Positions 44,175-54,192 of a stretch of DNA of 56,048 bases are shown piece by piece. Source of the DNA: Bacteroidales bacterium (GTDB lineage Bacteria > Bacteroidota > Bacteroidia > Bacteroidales > VadinHA17); the NCBI GenBank assembly GCA_003141415.1, contig PLLX01000192.1, forward strand, positions 1 to 56,048, in the 5' to 3' direction. The position numbers and the translations under genes are program-made. The notes below the pieces were generated by a model that saw only the letters and a program-made list of their open reading frames with translations, was not told where the DNA came from and searched no databases. Within the stretch, counting starts at the first letter, position 1; each line of letters opens with the position of its first letter.

Positions 44175-45170
44175 TCATCTAAGGTACCATATCTGTATCA
44201 GCAAAACAAAAAGAAATAAAAGATAAAAGAAAATTTCAGGTATCAGTTTCTTTTTTACAATTACAAAATAGTGAGTCAGGAAATAACTGGCTGGTATGCT
44301 TGTCAGCCATACTATCTCTACTGAAGCCGAAGGGAGTGCAAAATAAACTACTAGCGAGATTAAAAAGGTCCATATCAGAAGTGAAAATGTTTTGCGCGAT
44401 TTTATCTTTTTAGTGTTCATATGCTTAATCAGTTGAATTATACTGACAAGTATAAATGCAACACTAAAGACCAAAGCCACTATTGTCACCCTCGGGAAAG
44501 GGAAATATATGGCCTTTGTGAATAGGTTATTTCCTAAAAGCTTCATCAGAGCGACTGTGTCTTTTCCGAGCACATAGTAAATACCAAAAGTAATAAGATA
44601 CGGAGTTAAAAGTCCAATAATTGAAATTACAATTTCTTTCAGGTTACCTGTCCTTAGCAGTGCAATCCCTATTATCACGAGTAATCCAAACCATATCAGG
44701 TTCGCATAGAACAAACTGCCGGTACTTATCAGAATCCCCGCATCAAAATAATTGTATGCCGTCCCGGTTTTATGATAACTATCTATAATTCTAATGATAG
44801 CCAGCATAAGAAAAATTGAGGCCGGAAGAACCGGATTCAGAAGCTGATGGTCAGGAAAAAACCCGCCAAACAAAACATAAATCAATGCAGGAAGAAAAGT
44901 CCTTTCATTTATAAAAAAAACTGTTGTGTTGAAATTTACCATAAGGAACGCCATCAGGGATACTATCAAAAAGGAGAGAATTACTCCAAGACTATGATTA
45001 TTGTGTAACAGGAACTTCATAAATCCATAAAGAGGCATAGGGTCTGTCTCATAGATAAACCTAGGGTGTAACCGTTGATTAAGAATCGCACTGATCCAGA
45101 CAGTAATAAGAGTAATAATTATCAGAAATATTACTCCGGGACCGGTTCCTTTGAATATTCTTAGAAGCAT
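44175..45170 (-). CDS. DUF6427 membrane protein
   Basis: A 331-residue protein with about ten hydrophobic spans and few charged loops. The pattern (NQRLHPRF, PMPLYGFMKFLL, LLNPVLPASIFLML) fits the Bacteroidota family DUF6427, which is often found near purD or T9SS genes and has no known function. It follows purD by five bases and is therefore co-transcribed. Confidence 0.7.
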   Translation of the reverse strand: MLLRIFKGTGPGVIFLIIITLITVWISAILNQRLHPRFIYETDPMPLYGFMKFLLHNNHSLGVILSFLIVSLMAFLMVNFNTTVFFINERTFLPALIYVLFGGFFPDHQLLNPVLPASIFLMLAIIRIIDSYHKTGTAYNYFDAGILISTGSLFYANLIWFGLLVIIGIALLRTGNLKEIVISIIGLLTPYLITFGIYYVLGKDTVALMKLLGNNLFTKAIYFPFPRVTIVALVFSVAFILVSIIQLIKHMNTKKIKSRKTFSLLIWTFLISLVVYFALPSASVEIVWLTSIPASYFLTHYFVIVKKKLIPEIFFYLLFLFVLLIQIWYLR

Positions 45171-45175
45171 TTGCT

Positions 45176-46444
45176 TTATAGATCAAATCCAATATCAGTC
45201 CTGTAATAAATGCCTTCAAAGTCTAACAAACCTGCATTCCTGTAACATGTATTAAGCGCCTCCTTCATTGTATATCCCCAGGAGCTGACTGCAAGAACGC
45301 GCCCTCCGGAAGTAACTATTTTATCAGACTCCCTCTTTGTGCCGGCGTGAAAAAGTACACTTCCTTTAATATTATTCAGTCCATGAATAGATTTGCCTTT
45401 ATCATAAGTTCCGGGATAACCCCCTGAGACTAGCATAACCGTCGTTACAAATCTTTCATCAATCTCAATTTTTCTCTTAGCAAGATCTCCTTTAGCAACC
45501 CCTTCTATCAACTCGAATAAATCCGTCTTTATTCTTGGTAATATTACTTCCGATTCCGGATCACCCAATCTGGCATTATATTCAATCACATATGGATCAC
45601 CCTTTACATTTATCAGACCGAAGAAAATAAATCCTTTATATATAATTCCATCATCAGATAATCCTTTCATCGTTGGATTGATTATCCTCTGCTTCACCTT
45701 TTTCATAAACTCTTTATCCGCAAAAGGTACAGGTGAAACTGCTCCCATTCCCCCGGTATTAAGTCCGGTATCTCCCACTCCTATTCTCTTGTAATCCTTT
45801 GCCTCCGGCAATAATTTATATGTAAATCCGTCAGTAATAATAAAGACCGATATTTCTATTCCCTTAAGAAACTGTTCAATAACAACTTTTTGGCCTGCCG
45901 CTCCAAATTTACCGTCCAGCATTGCTTCGACCTCTTTCTCAGCTTCATAAATATCATCAACTATTACCACGCCTTTCCCCGCCGCGAGACCATCTGCTTT
46001 TATAACATAAGGTGGGTTAACTGTCCTTAGAAAAGCGCGAGCTTCTTTCAGCGATGTCTTATCAAAGCTTTTATAGGCAGAAGTCGGAATTTTATGACGG
46101 GTAAGAAAAGCTTTTGCAAAATCTTTGCTCCCTTCCAATTGTGCAGCGGATTTATCAGGACCAATTATTGGTATGTTTCTAAGGGCGATATCGTTCACAA
46201 AAAAATCATGAATTCCCATTGTCAACGGAGCTTCAGGTCCAACAATTACAATATCTATTTTGTTTTGTAAAACAGCGGTTTTAACTTCAGTGAAGTTTTC
46301 AGGGTTGAGCTTCAGGTTTGTGCCTGATTCAAAGGTTCCGGCATTGCCCGGACCAATAAAAATCTTATTGACCTTTTTACTTTGGGCAAGTTTCCAGGTA
46401 AGTGCATGTTCCCTGCCTCCCGATCCCAGAATGAGAATATTCAT
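45176..46444 (-). CDS. purD: phosphoribosylamine-glycine ligase
   Basis: A 422-residue protein that joins glycine to phosphoribosylamine, the second step of purine synthesis. MNILILGSGGREHAL at the start, VIGPEAPL, YVIKADGLAAGKGV in the ATP-grasp domain, and LNTGGMGAVSPVP are family signatures. Length is standard. It leads a two-gene operon with the DUF6427 gene. Confidence 0.97.
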   Translation of the reverse strand: MNILILGSGGREHALTWKLAQSKKVNKIFIGPGNAGTFESGTNLKLNPENFTEVKTAVLQNKIDIVIVGPEAPLTMGIHDFFVNDIALRNIPIIGPDKSAAQLEGSKDFAKAFLTRHKIPTSAYKSFDKTSLKEARAFLRTVNPPYVIKADGLAAGKGVVIVDDIYEAEKEVEAMLDGKFGAAGQKVVIEQFLKGIEISVFIITDGFTYKLLPEAKDYKRIGVGDTGLNTGGMGAVSPVPFADKEFMKKVKQRIINPTMKGLSDDGIIYKGFIFFGLINVKGDPYVIEYNARLGDPESEVILPRIKTDLFELIEGVAKGDLAKRKIEIDERFVTTVMLVSGGYPGTYDKGKSIHGLNNIKGSVLFHAGTKRESDKIVTSGGRVLAVSSWGYTMKEALNTCYRNAGLLDFEGIYYRTDIGFDL

Positions 46445-46517
46445 CTTTCAGGAAATATTTTATCATTTCAAAAGTAACATTTCATTCTGATAAACAAAAT
46501 CTATAATGTGAAAACGG

Positions 46518-47384
46518 TTAGCTGAGATCAACTGTCTGGCAATATTTCGAGAAAGTCTGCATTACGGTATTGACATAAGTTTTTGAGACAGGAATATCTG
46601 TAACAGTCGGATTATCAAACTCAAGCTTCAGACCGTCTCTATCCTTTCGGATAACTTTAACTTTTTCAAAGTTAACCATATATGATCTATGGCACCTTAT
46701 GATTTCTGTGCCTGAGAAGTTCTCTTCAATTTTTTTTAGAGTATCACGATGCAGGTATTTCGATACTTTACCTTTATTGAGATAGCAGATGTTTACGTAG
46801 TTTTCAGCTGACTCAAGATAAAGCAGATTCTCCTTCTTAATTGAGAACTTCAGGATACCTTTATCATCATAAAAAGGGATCATGTTTCTTGAATTTTCCG
46901 AAAAAGGAGGAAGATCTGCCAGCCTCTCTATCTGTTCCTTTTTATCCTGCCATGAAAAATAAAGCCATAAAATTGAATATGGCAATAACAGAACAAGAGC
47001 AGTATTTCGTGAAGAATTTTTCAGGAGATCGGTAAACAGCCTGGAATCTTTCAGAAATAATTTTTCGAACAGGGCATAGGTGAGAGCCATTGAAAGTATT
47101 TCAGCAAAGATCCATAGCAGGTATTGCCATATATTAATAGTATGCCTTTTACACACATAGTACATCATGATCCGGCTTATTACAACAACAAGTACTCCTA
47201 TAAGTATAGTCAGGCTGGAATATGTAAAAAACTCAAGTCTTGTAAGATTATACCATCTGTCCGCGCCAAAGGGAGAATAAGCGTTGATAAAAACCAAAGC
47301 AAAAAGCGCTGTAAAAAGTATCAGACGTATGATATTTTGCTTTTCATATAAATATGGATGGACAGGTTTTTGGAAATCGACCAT
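46518..47384 (-). CDS. membrane-bound LytTR regulator
   Basis: A 288-residue protein with four membrane spans in the first 150 residues, then a LytTR DNA-binding domain (about 180-280: YLESAENYVNICY, IIRCHRSYMVNFEKV). It has no receiver domain, so it is not a classical response regulator; sensing would occur through the membrane part. It stands alone, divergent from the hydrolase gene. Confidence 0.88.
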   Translation of the reverse strand: MVDFQKPVHPYLYEKQNIIRLILFTALFALVFINAYSPFGADRWYNLTRLEFFTYSSLTILIGVLVVVISRIMMYYVCKRHTINIWQYLLWIFAEILSMALTYALFEKLFLKDSRLFTDLLKNSSRNTALVLLLPYSILWLYFSWQDKKEQIERLADLPPFSENSRNMIPFYDDKGILKFSIKKENLLYLESAENYVNICYLNKGKVSKYLHRDTLKKIEENFSGTEIIRCHRSYMVNFEKVKVIRKDRDGLKLEFDNPTVTDIPVSKTYVNTVMQTFSKYCQTVDLS

Positions 47385-47605
47385 TTGTTTGCTGATAACT
47401 TAATGTAAAATTAAGTATTTTCTAACTTTAAATCCAGCTAAAATGAATTCCGCCTCTTTACAAGAAGTAGAATTCCGTCACAGATAACAGAATTACATCC
47501 CATATTTTGAAGTTTTATCACTTCGTATTATCATCCGCCACAAAAATTTGTCTGTTGTTATTGTCACTGCTTCCTTTGCATATAAATAATACTTTATCAA
47601 AAAAA

Positions 47606-48733
47606 ATGGAGTATACTAAAACCTTTAATGAGCTTAAATCTGTCTTCTCAATTGATAAAGAAAAAATTTCCATACCTGATTCAGATATTAAAATTCATAA
47701 TATCTTATTCCAGTCGGAAGTACCATTAAATGAATTTTCAAATAAAACCGATACACTTATTAATGAAAACCGTTCCTTTTCATATCCTGTTTTTACTCCC
47801 GGAAATAAAGGAAGTGATAAAGTAATTCTGTTACTTCATGGTCTTAATGAGAGAAGTTGGGTAAAATACCTGGTCTGGGCTTATTACCTTGCACAGTTTA
47901 CTGACAGCTATGTCATTCTATTTCCTATTTCATTTCATATAAACAGATCGCCCTTATCCTGGAAAGATCCAAGAGCGATGATTCCTTTCATGAAGTACCG
48001 GAATTCTTCTCTCGGGGAGATAAATATGTCGAGTTTTGCCAATATCGCTATCAGCAACCGTCTCACAGAGGACCCTATGAGGTTTTTTAAATCAGGATAC
48101 CAGACGTCATCTGATATTGTAAAACTACTTTCAGGTGTGAGAAATGGAGAACATGAGATTATACCCCGAACTGCCAATTTTAATATTTTCGCTTACTCTA
48201 TAGGTGCTTTTCTTGCAGAAATAATTTTAATGGGAAATCCTGAGAAGCTTTTTTCTCAATCAAAGCTTTTTATTTTCTGCGGAGGGTCGGTATTCAGCAA
48301 TATGCAAGGCTCTTCAAAATTAATCATGGACAGTCTTGCATTCGACAGGGTACATAGTTATTACCTTAATGATTTTGAAAAAACGCTTACCGGTAAAAGT
48401 CCTTTAGTAGATTTTCTGCATACTAGCCAGATCGGAATGGCTTTCAGGTCAATGATTGATCTTGGAAGGTTTAAAACTTTCAGGGAGAACATCTTAATTA
48501 AGCTGCGTGATCAGATCCATTCAATATCATTATTGAAAGATTCTGTTATACCTTGTAGAGGAGTAATTTCAACTCTTGGTAGTTTTGATAAGAAAAATAT
48601 CGTTGATGTATTGGATTTCCCATATGCATATAACCATGAAAACCCTTTTCCGATTTTTGACTTTCCTCAGTCAAAAAAAGTTGATTACTGGTTTGAGAGA
48701 GTATTTGCTGAAGCAACATTGTTTCTGGCTTAG
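47606..48733 (+). CDS. DUF6051-like alpha/beta-hydrolase
   Basis: A 375-residue protein from ATG 47606. A TTG at 47507 would add 33 residues with a hydrophobic segment, but the ATG has the usual AT-rich leader. LLLHGLNERSWVKYL and FPISFHINRSPLSW, with NIFAYSIGAFLAEII holding the nucleophile-elbow Ser, fit an alpha/beta-hydrolase fold. I recall this pattern from DUF6051 proteins of Bacteroidota. Substrate unknown. Confidence 0.65.
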   Translation: MEYTKTFNELKSVFSIDKEKISIPDSDIKIHNILFQSEVPLNEFSNKTDTLINENRSFSYPVFTPGNKGSDKVILLLHGLNERSWVKYLVWAYYLAQFTDSYVILFPISFHINRSPLSWKDPRAMIPFMKYRNSSLGEINMSSFANIAISNRLTEDPMRFFKSGYQTSSDIVKLLSGVRNGEHEIIPRTANFNIFAYSIGAFLAEIILMGNPEKLFSQSKLFIFCGGSVFSNMQGSSKLIMDSLAFDRVHSYYLNDFEKTLTGKSPLVDFLHTSQIGMAFRSMIDLGRFKTFRENILIKLRDQIHSISLLKDSVIPCRGVISTLGSFDKKNIVDVLDFPYAYNHENPFPIFDFPQSKKVDYWFERVFAEATLFLA

Positions 48734-49081
48734 ATACATTTATCCCTTTCCTGCTTCTAAATCACTTGTACACACCCCCTTGATCACCCTCTCTACTTAG
48801 TTAAGAAGGGAAAACTACCTATCATTCAGTGTATTACACCCCCCCTCTAATTGTTCTACCCTTTATACACATCTTTTTTTATTTTGTTATAATTTTGTTT
48901 GAGTAAGAAGTCTGGGATTTCATTTGAAAATAATGTCTGAGAGGCCCGAACGTTAATAAATTAGCCTTTTGGCTAATTTTAGCGAGGGGCCTGACTGCAG
49001 GGGTGGAAATTCCAATAGCCACGGTCACGTCCGTGATCGATTCAAAAGTTGTCTGGCAACCCCAGAGGGTGTTGAATATGT
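48734..49081. other. left flank of the REP-type element
   Basis: No gene. It contains the outer inverted repeat (48842-48877), a hairpin TTAGCC/GGCTAA (48961-48976) between CGTTAATAAA and TTTTAGCGA, a second hairpin with CACGG/CCGTG (49021-49035), and a third at 49057-49074. Confidence 0.6.
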
Positions 49082-49840
49082 TTATATTATAAGGTAATCT
49101 TCATTATAATCCACAGAATGTTCGTTCAACAACTCTTTTAATTCTTCCTTAAATGAGAAAATCTTATGGTGAGTTCTTTGGTTTTCTACATATCTAATAA
49201 GTTTTTCTTTTGAAAAAATATGATATGTAAAGCCACCGTAACCAACTTGCCATCCTGTAAAGTGAGAAAACAACTCACGATTATCTAATATCATTTTATG
49301 ACTTGCAAGTTTAATATCCTTAACTAAAAATGCTGGAGCCTCTGTCGGATGAATATGTGTAATGATATGAATGTGATTACTTGCCCCACCAACAATGTAT
49401 GAATGGCAGGATTTCTTTTTCAGTATACCTGCTACATAGGAGAAAAGTATGTTTTCGTTTTCAGAATTCAGAAATGGAGCATAGTCATAGGTTCCAAATA
49501 CAATTTGATAAAGAATCTGGGTATAGGTTGACATATTTATTCAATTTAGCAGCGAATGTAAATTTACTAATTTGCTAAATAAAACAATTGTATCGGACCC
49601 TATATCTTGCGTTCGTTTTCTTTAAATAAATCCCTATAATCATTGAAATTCAACACCTCCGGTGTTGGAACAGGTCATATTTTATTACCACAGACGTAAC
49701 TGTGGCTATTGGAATTTGACGCTTCCAGCGTCGTTCACATTAATACCACTAACTCAAATCAAAAGATGTGTATAAAGGGTAGCTAATTGTTAGAGAGGGG
49801 ACTGAGCGTTAATAAACAGCCCAGTGGGCTGTTTTAGCGA
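48842..49840. mobile_element. REP-associated IS200-like (RAYT) element
   Basis: A Y1 transposase gene sits inside nested inverted repeats. The outer pair is 48842-48877 and 49761-49800 (TACCCTTTATACACATCTTTT and its complement). The inner pair is 49007-49035 and 49688-49717 (AAATTCCAATAGCCAC and its complement). The hairpins at 48961-48976 and 49817-49831 share the flanks CGTTAATAAA and TTTTAGCGA but have different, compensated stems. These are hallmarks of REP sequences bound by their own transposase. The limits given are the outermost repeats I can see. Confidence 0.7.
49082..49534 (-). CDS. IS200-type Y1 (REP-associated) transposase
   Basis: A 150-residue protein. The HUH motif appears as SNHIHIITHIHP and the catalytic Tyr in LIRYVENQRTHHK, followed by SFKEEL, which is typical of the Y1 transposases of Bacteroidota. 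Such enzymes cut and join single-stranded DNA at hairpins. The gene is full length and looks intact. It is flanked by hairpins of the kind these enzymes recognise and has no partner TnpB. Confidence 0.9.
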   Translation of the reverse strand: MSTYTQILYQIVFGTYDYAPFLNSENENILFSYVAGILKKKSCHSYIVGGASNHIHIITHIHPTEAPAFLVKDIKLASHKMILDNRELFSHFTGWQVGYGGFTYHIFSKEKLIRYVENQRTHHKIFSFKEELKELLNEHSVDYNEDYLII

Positions 49841-49908
49841 AAGGACCAGATTGCGGGGCCGGGGGGTGAGTTCATGAGGTGCCAAAAAGGGGTTGTTGGA
49901 GTATAGAC
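49535..49908. other. right flank of the REP-type element
   Basis: No gene. Palindromes follow each other: CAACACC/GGTGTTG (49651-49667), CACAG/CTGTG (49689-49704), GACGCT/AGCGTC (49718-49732), the outer inverted repeat (49761-49800) and CAGCCC/GGGCTG (49817-49831). Confidence 0.6.
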
Positions 49909-50514
49909 CTAATCTATCAATTCAAATCTGTACCCTGAATTGACAGTAAAAGTTAAAAATTCCCCAATGATCTTATTGCAGCAAGAAGAAACAGTATCAT
50001 GCAACACGATTATTGAACCCGGCCTGATTTTGTCTTGAAGTAATCTCAGGGACTTCTCGTTTCCAAAAGTGACGTCAAAATCATAAGCCATAATATCCCA
50101 GAATATAATTTTATATGAATCCTGCAGTCTCTTTTTTTGTTTTTTTGACAGTCTGCCAAATGGAGGGCGGAAAATTTTATCAGATGTTAAATAGGAAGCC
50201 TTTGTTACATCGTTAATATATTTCACAGTCTCAGTTCTCCAACCATCAAAATGGTTATAGCCATGGTTTCCGATCAGATGGCCCCTGTCACGGATCTGAT
50301 TCATAAGGTCAGGATATTTTTCTGCCTTCCTACCATCACAAAAGAAGAGTGCTTTAATATCATATGATTTAAGAATATCAATCAATTGAGTGGTAGAGAC
50401 CGGATCCGGACCATCATCAAAAGTAAGATATAGTACCTTTTCAGTTGTCTTTATCCTGAAGATTGCTTCAGGATAAAGCCAACCTGCCAGAAAACCTGGC
50501 CTGAAAAGCCGCAT
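49909..50514 (-). CDS. polysaccharide deacetylase (NodB-type)
   Basis: A 201-residue protein. LTFDDGP (general base Asp and metal Asp), HGYNH (metal His pair), RPPFGR and VLHD are all five motifs of carbohydrate esterase family 4 and are in order. It removes N-acetyl groups from polysaccharides such as peptidoglycan or exopolysaccharide. No signal peptide, so it may act inside the cell or be held at the membrane. It follows the DUF2723 gene by six bases. Confidence 0.9.
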   Translation of the reverse strand: MRLFRPGFLAGWLYPEAIFRIKTTEKVLYLTFDDGPDPVSTTQLIDILKSYDIKALFFCDGRKAEKYPDLMNQIRDRGHLIGNHGYNHFDGWRTETVKYINDVTKASYLTSDKIFRPPFGRLSKKQKKRLQDSYKIIFWDIMAYDFDVTFGNEKSLRLLQDKIRPGSIIVLHDTVSSCCNKIIGEFLTFTVNSGYRFELID

Positions 50515-50520
50515 ATGAAA

Positions 50521-53500
50521 TTATTTTGTAGAATAAAGTTTACCGTAATAGTTATTAATCTCCGGTTCTATAGTCTGAGTAATTGAGTTCAATTTCAACC
50601 TCACAGCCAGATTATAAACATCGAGTAACCCTTGCATATTAATTCCGGTAGGATATTCAAGTCCATATCTTTCTTCAGGTTTTAGACCTATAGCGTAATC
50701 AAGATATTCTTTAGAGTAATTTATAATATCATTCAATAACTTTTCACCCTCTTCTGTTTTGCATGCACTTATAAGGACTTCTGCTAATCCGATAGAGAAA
50801 AAATCGTTCGGCATCTTCCTGGAAGGGACAATTTCAAGTCCACGGTGTGCCACTTCAACAGCTTTTATTGTATCTCCCCTGAGAAGCAATTCTTTGCCGA
50901 GAGTTCCGAAGATTCTTCTGAAATTACTGAACATCCGCCTGTTATTCTCATCAAGATAAACTGAAGGATCTCCGGCATTTCCCCATGAGAACTTATTCAT
51001 CATGTTATCATACATCACAATGGGATCAATCATTCCGAATTCACCTTGCTCGGGCTTATCGGTTTTCACAGGTACCACCCTGTAAGTAAGCCCTTCCTGG
51101 ATAAAATACTTTTCGAGTCCTTTATATTGGGTTGAAGGAACTGTAGTTGAAAAGTAAACAGGTCTCTCCCATTTGTTTGTGGAAAGAAGGTCCATTATCG
51201 CGAGATCCCCTTTGAATGCGTCTCCATCGGAATACTCCCAGATCAATGGAGAAACCAGCCTGTCTTTAAAATATTTCTTAACGGTACCATTCGAGAGCAC
51301 TTTTGCCGAATCAACATCAATAATGAATTTGTTGGCAGGAATATAATTCGAATAATCACCCCTGCCACTAAGATCAACTTTGTATTTATTGTCATCAAAC
51401 CCTGCAAACTGGACAATCTCTTTCAGATTAACCGGTTTTTCGACCCTGTTATTGACTGGCAGTTGTTCTCTGGTACCTTCAACATACTTTTCAGGTCCGA
51501 GGGTTAAAGGTAACGGATCTGAACCGTATGCCTTCTGCCTCATCATTTCAATATACCAGCCTGCCTGTATGTAACTCAGGTTTGCAACACGGACATCGGT
51601 TCTCACTCCTTCCACATCCTGATTATACCACACAGGGAATGAATCGTTATCTCCATAAGTAAATAAGATACTGTTCGGGGCGCATGATTTCAGATAATTT
51701 GCTCCGATATCCCGGGCTGTGTAACGACCTGAACGGTTATGGTCGTCCCAGTTTTGGACACCCATAAGAACAGGAACCGCAGTAATAAGAGCTACGAAGG
51801 TTACTGCTAATGATACTTTATTTCCAAGAAGCTTCTGAAGTCTCTCATAAACAAACATAAATCCGATTCCTATCCAGATTGCAAAGGCATAGAAAGAACC
51901 GACGTAAGCATAATCCCGCTCCCTTGGCTGATTCGGATACTGATTCAGATAGAAAACAATGGCGAGACCTGTCATTATAAAGAAAGTCATTACAAGCCAG
52001 AAACCATTGTTACTTTTTTTGTATTGCCAGTACATTCCGGCAAGTCCGATCAGAAGCGGAAGAAAATAATATTTATTATTCCCGGGATTAGTTTTCAGAT
52101 CCTGAGGAATTTTATCAAGTTTACCAAGACGTGCTTCATCAATAAATTTTATACCGCTGATCCAGTTCCCGTTGATAGAATTCCCGTTCCCCTGGAGATC
52201 GTTTTGCCTTCCTGCAAAATTCCACATGAAATATCTCATGTACATAAATCCGATCTGATAGCGGAAAAAATAACGTAGATTCTCTCCAAAAGTAGGGATG
52301 ACTACAGCTTCTTTATCTGATCCTACCGAATATTTCTTGCCAACTACTTTTCCCCAGTATTTATATGCACTTTCGTGCTCAGGATCGGAACTGTACATTC
52401 GCGGAAAAATTGTTTCAAACTGTTTATTGTATGAGTATTCAGGATGATAATATGGTTTATACTTGCCATCTATCTTATTATATCCGGAAATAACTTTCTT
52501 AGCATCTGTAACCGGTGCACTATAGTAGTTCCCATAGAATTTTGGAGCGCTGCCATATTGCTTCATATTAATATAGTACGATAATGAAAACACATCTGAA
52601 GGATTATTCTGGTTCATGGGGGGCCTGGCTGACGACCTGATCATAATCATTGCATATGAAGAATAACCAATCATTACCACAGTAAGGGAGGTCATTACAT
52701 AATTCAATATCACCCTCTTATGCTTTAAGGAGTAATATATACCAAAGGCCATTGCACCAAAAAGAATAATCATAAAGAACAGAAGTCCGCTTTTATAGGG
52801 TAATCCGAGAATATTTACAAATAACAATTCAAACCAGCCTGCCACTTCCGGAACCCCGGGCATTATAACGAACACCATCAGCCAGAGGAGCAAAAGTGCA
52901 ACCAAACTTGTCTTAATTATCCCACTGGTTGTGACTTCATATTTCTTAAAATAGTATACAAAAACAAGCACCGGAATAATCAAAAGGTTCAGCCGATGTA
53001 CCCCGAGTCCCAGTCCCATCATATATGCAATTAGAATTATCCATCTGCCGGAATAGGGTTTCTCTTCTTCTTCCTCCCATTTTAGCATCCCCCAGAATAC
53101 CAGTGCAATTATTAGTGAAGAAAGAGCATATAGTTCACCTTCAACTGCGGAAAACCAGAAGGTATCTGAAAATGTATATGCAAGTGCTCCCAATACACCA
53201 CTGCCAATGATAGCAGGAACATGTTTTGATTCAAGTTCTGTACCATTAACAAAAACTTTGCGAACAAGATGAGTAATTGTCCAGAAAAGGAACATTATAG
53301 CGAAACCGCTGCACAGAGCTGACAAAATGTTTACCGTTACGGCAACTTTAGAGGTGTTGCCTCCGGCAAAAAGAGTGGCTACCCTTCCCATCATAAGAAA
53401 CAGGGGAGCTCCGGGAGGATGTCCGACCTGCAGTTTAAAAGCTGCGAGAATGAATTCACCGCAGTCCCAGAAGCTTACAGTTGGTTCAAGAGTTAGCAGA

Positions 53501-53580
53501 TAGACTATTGAAGAAAAGATAAATATGAACCATCCTGTAAGATTATTCCAGCGACGGTAATTGCCCCATATTGAATCCAT
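50521..53580 (-). CDS. DUF2723 membrane protein (O-mannosyltransferase-like)
   Basis: A 1019-residue protein. The N-terminal half has about twelve spans and the DUF2723 signature LEPTVSFWDCGEFILAAFKL and VGHPPGAPLF, with the acidic residues expected of GT-C glycosyltransferases. The remaining third is soluble and ends in TPR-like helices. The family is related to protein O-mannosyltransferases (human TMEM260 has this domain). In Bacteroidota it may add sugars to exported proteins; that is inference. It heads an operon with the deacetylase. Confidence 0.85.
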   Translation of the reverse strand: MDSIWGNYRRWNNLTGWFIFIFSSIVYLLTLEPTVSFWDCGEFILAAFKLQVGHPPGAPLFLMMGRVATLFAGGNTSKVAVTVNILSALCSGFAIMFLFWTITHLVRKVFVNGTELESKHVPAIIGSGVLGALAYTFSDTFWFSAVEGELYALSSLIIALVFWGMLKWEEEEEKPYSGRWIILIAYMMGLGLGVHRLNLLIIPVLVFVYYFKKYEVTTSGIIKTSLVALLLLWLMVFVIMPGVPEVAGWFELLFVNILGLPYKSGLLFFMIILFGAMAFGIYYSLKHKRVILNYVMTSLTVVMIGYSSYAMIMIRSSARPPMNQNNPSDVFSLSYYINMKQYGSAPKFYGNYYSAPVTDAKKVISGYNKIDGKYKPYYHPEYSYNKQFETIFPRMYSSDPEHESAYKYWGKVVGKKYSVGSDKEAVVIPTFGENLRYFFRYQIGFMYMRYFMWNFAGRQNDLQGNGNSINGNWISGIKFIDEARLGKLDKIPQDLKTNPGNNKYYFLPLLIGLAGMYWQYKKSNNGFWLVMTFFIMTGLAIVFYLNQYPNQPRERDYAYVGSFYAFAIWIGIGFMFVYERLQKLLGNKVSLAVTFVALITAVPVLMGVQNWDDHNRSGRYTARDIGANYLKSCAPNSILFTYGDNDSFPVWYNQDVEGVRTDVRVANLSYIQAGWYIEMMRQKAYGSDPLPLTLGPEKYVEGTREQLPVNNRVEKPVNLKEIVQFAGFDDNKYKVDLSGRGDYSNYIPANKFIIDVDSAKVLSNGTVKKYFKDRLVSPLIWEYSDGDAFKGDLAIMDLLSTNKWERPVYFSTTVPSTQYKGLEKYFIQEGLTYRVVPVKTDKPEQGEFGMIDPIVMYDNMMNKFSWGNAGDPSVYLDENNRRMFSNFRRIFGTLGKELLLRGDTIKAVEVAHRGLEIVPSRKMPNDFFSIGLAEVLISACKTEEGEKLLNDIINYSKEYLDYAIGLKPEERYGLEYPTGINMQGLLDVYNLAVRLKLNSITQTIEPEINNYYGKLYSTK

Positions 53581-53666
53581 AAAAGAATTGATTTTGATAA
53601 ATTTTCAGAACAAAGAACGTAAAAAAAAATTATATGCATTCATTTACTCTTCTAATTAACATCTCT

Positions 53667-54188
53667 TTAACTTGACAGAAAGTATCTCCAGGGTCTTGTT
53701 TTCCAATATTCGCCGGCATACTCAATACCAATTCTCTGGCCACTTTTAACAGAATAAACTAAACCTGGATCTTCGATCCAGATCCTTTCGGAGAATACAA
53801 GATCTTCTCCATAAAATGACTTATCGATTCCAAGAGATTTTGTTAATCTTCCTGGTCCGGGATAATCTTCAACCCCTCTTATCAGGACAGCCTGGGGATT
53901 GTTTTTCTCACCTGTAACAATATTCAGCATCCAGTACATCCCGTATATAAGATAAATATACAACCTTCCTCCTTCATGAAACATAACTTCTGTTCTTGCA
54001 GTTCTTCCTTTAAAAGCATGGCACGCTCTATCTTCAAAGCCGCGGTAAGCTTCAACTTCAGTTACTCTGAACCTACCTAAAGAACCTTCTTGTAATCTGA
54101 TAACCATGTTCTTGCCAGGCAATTCAGGAGCTACTTCAAGAACATCCCTGGTATAAAAATCTCTGGGTAATCTAATTACAGAATTCAT
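53667..54188 (-). CDS. DNA-3-methyladenine glycosylase (AAG/MPG type)
   Basis: 173 residues from ATG 54188. A start at 54221 would add 11 residues and overlap the deaminase gene by 29 bases. It removes alkylated adenines from DNA. Family motifs are present: VTEVEAYRG (catalytic Glu), DRACHAFKGRTART, MFHEGGRLYIYLIYGMYWMLN, AVLIRG and GPGRLTKSLGI. Length is normal. It lies four bases after the deaminase. Confidence 0.93.
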   Translation of the reverse strand: MNSVIRLPRDFYTRDVLEVAPELPGKNMVIRLQEGSLGRFRVTEVEAYRGFEDRACHAFKGRTARTEVMFHEGGRLYIYLIYGMYWMLNIVTGEKNNPQAVLIRGVEDYPGPGRLTKSLGIDKSFYGEDLVFSERIWIEDPGLVYSVKSGQRIGIEYAGEYWKTRPWRYFLSS

Positions 54189-54192
54189 CTTA

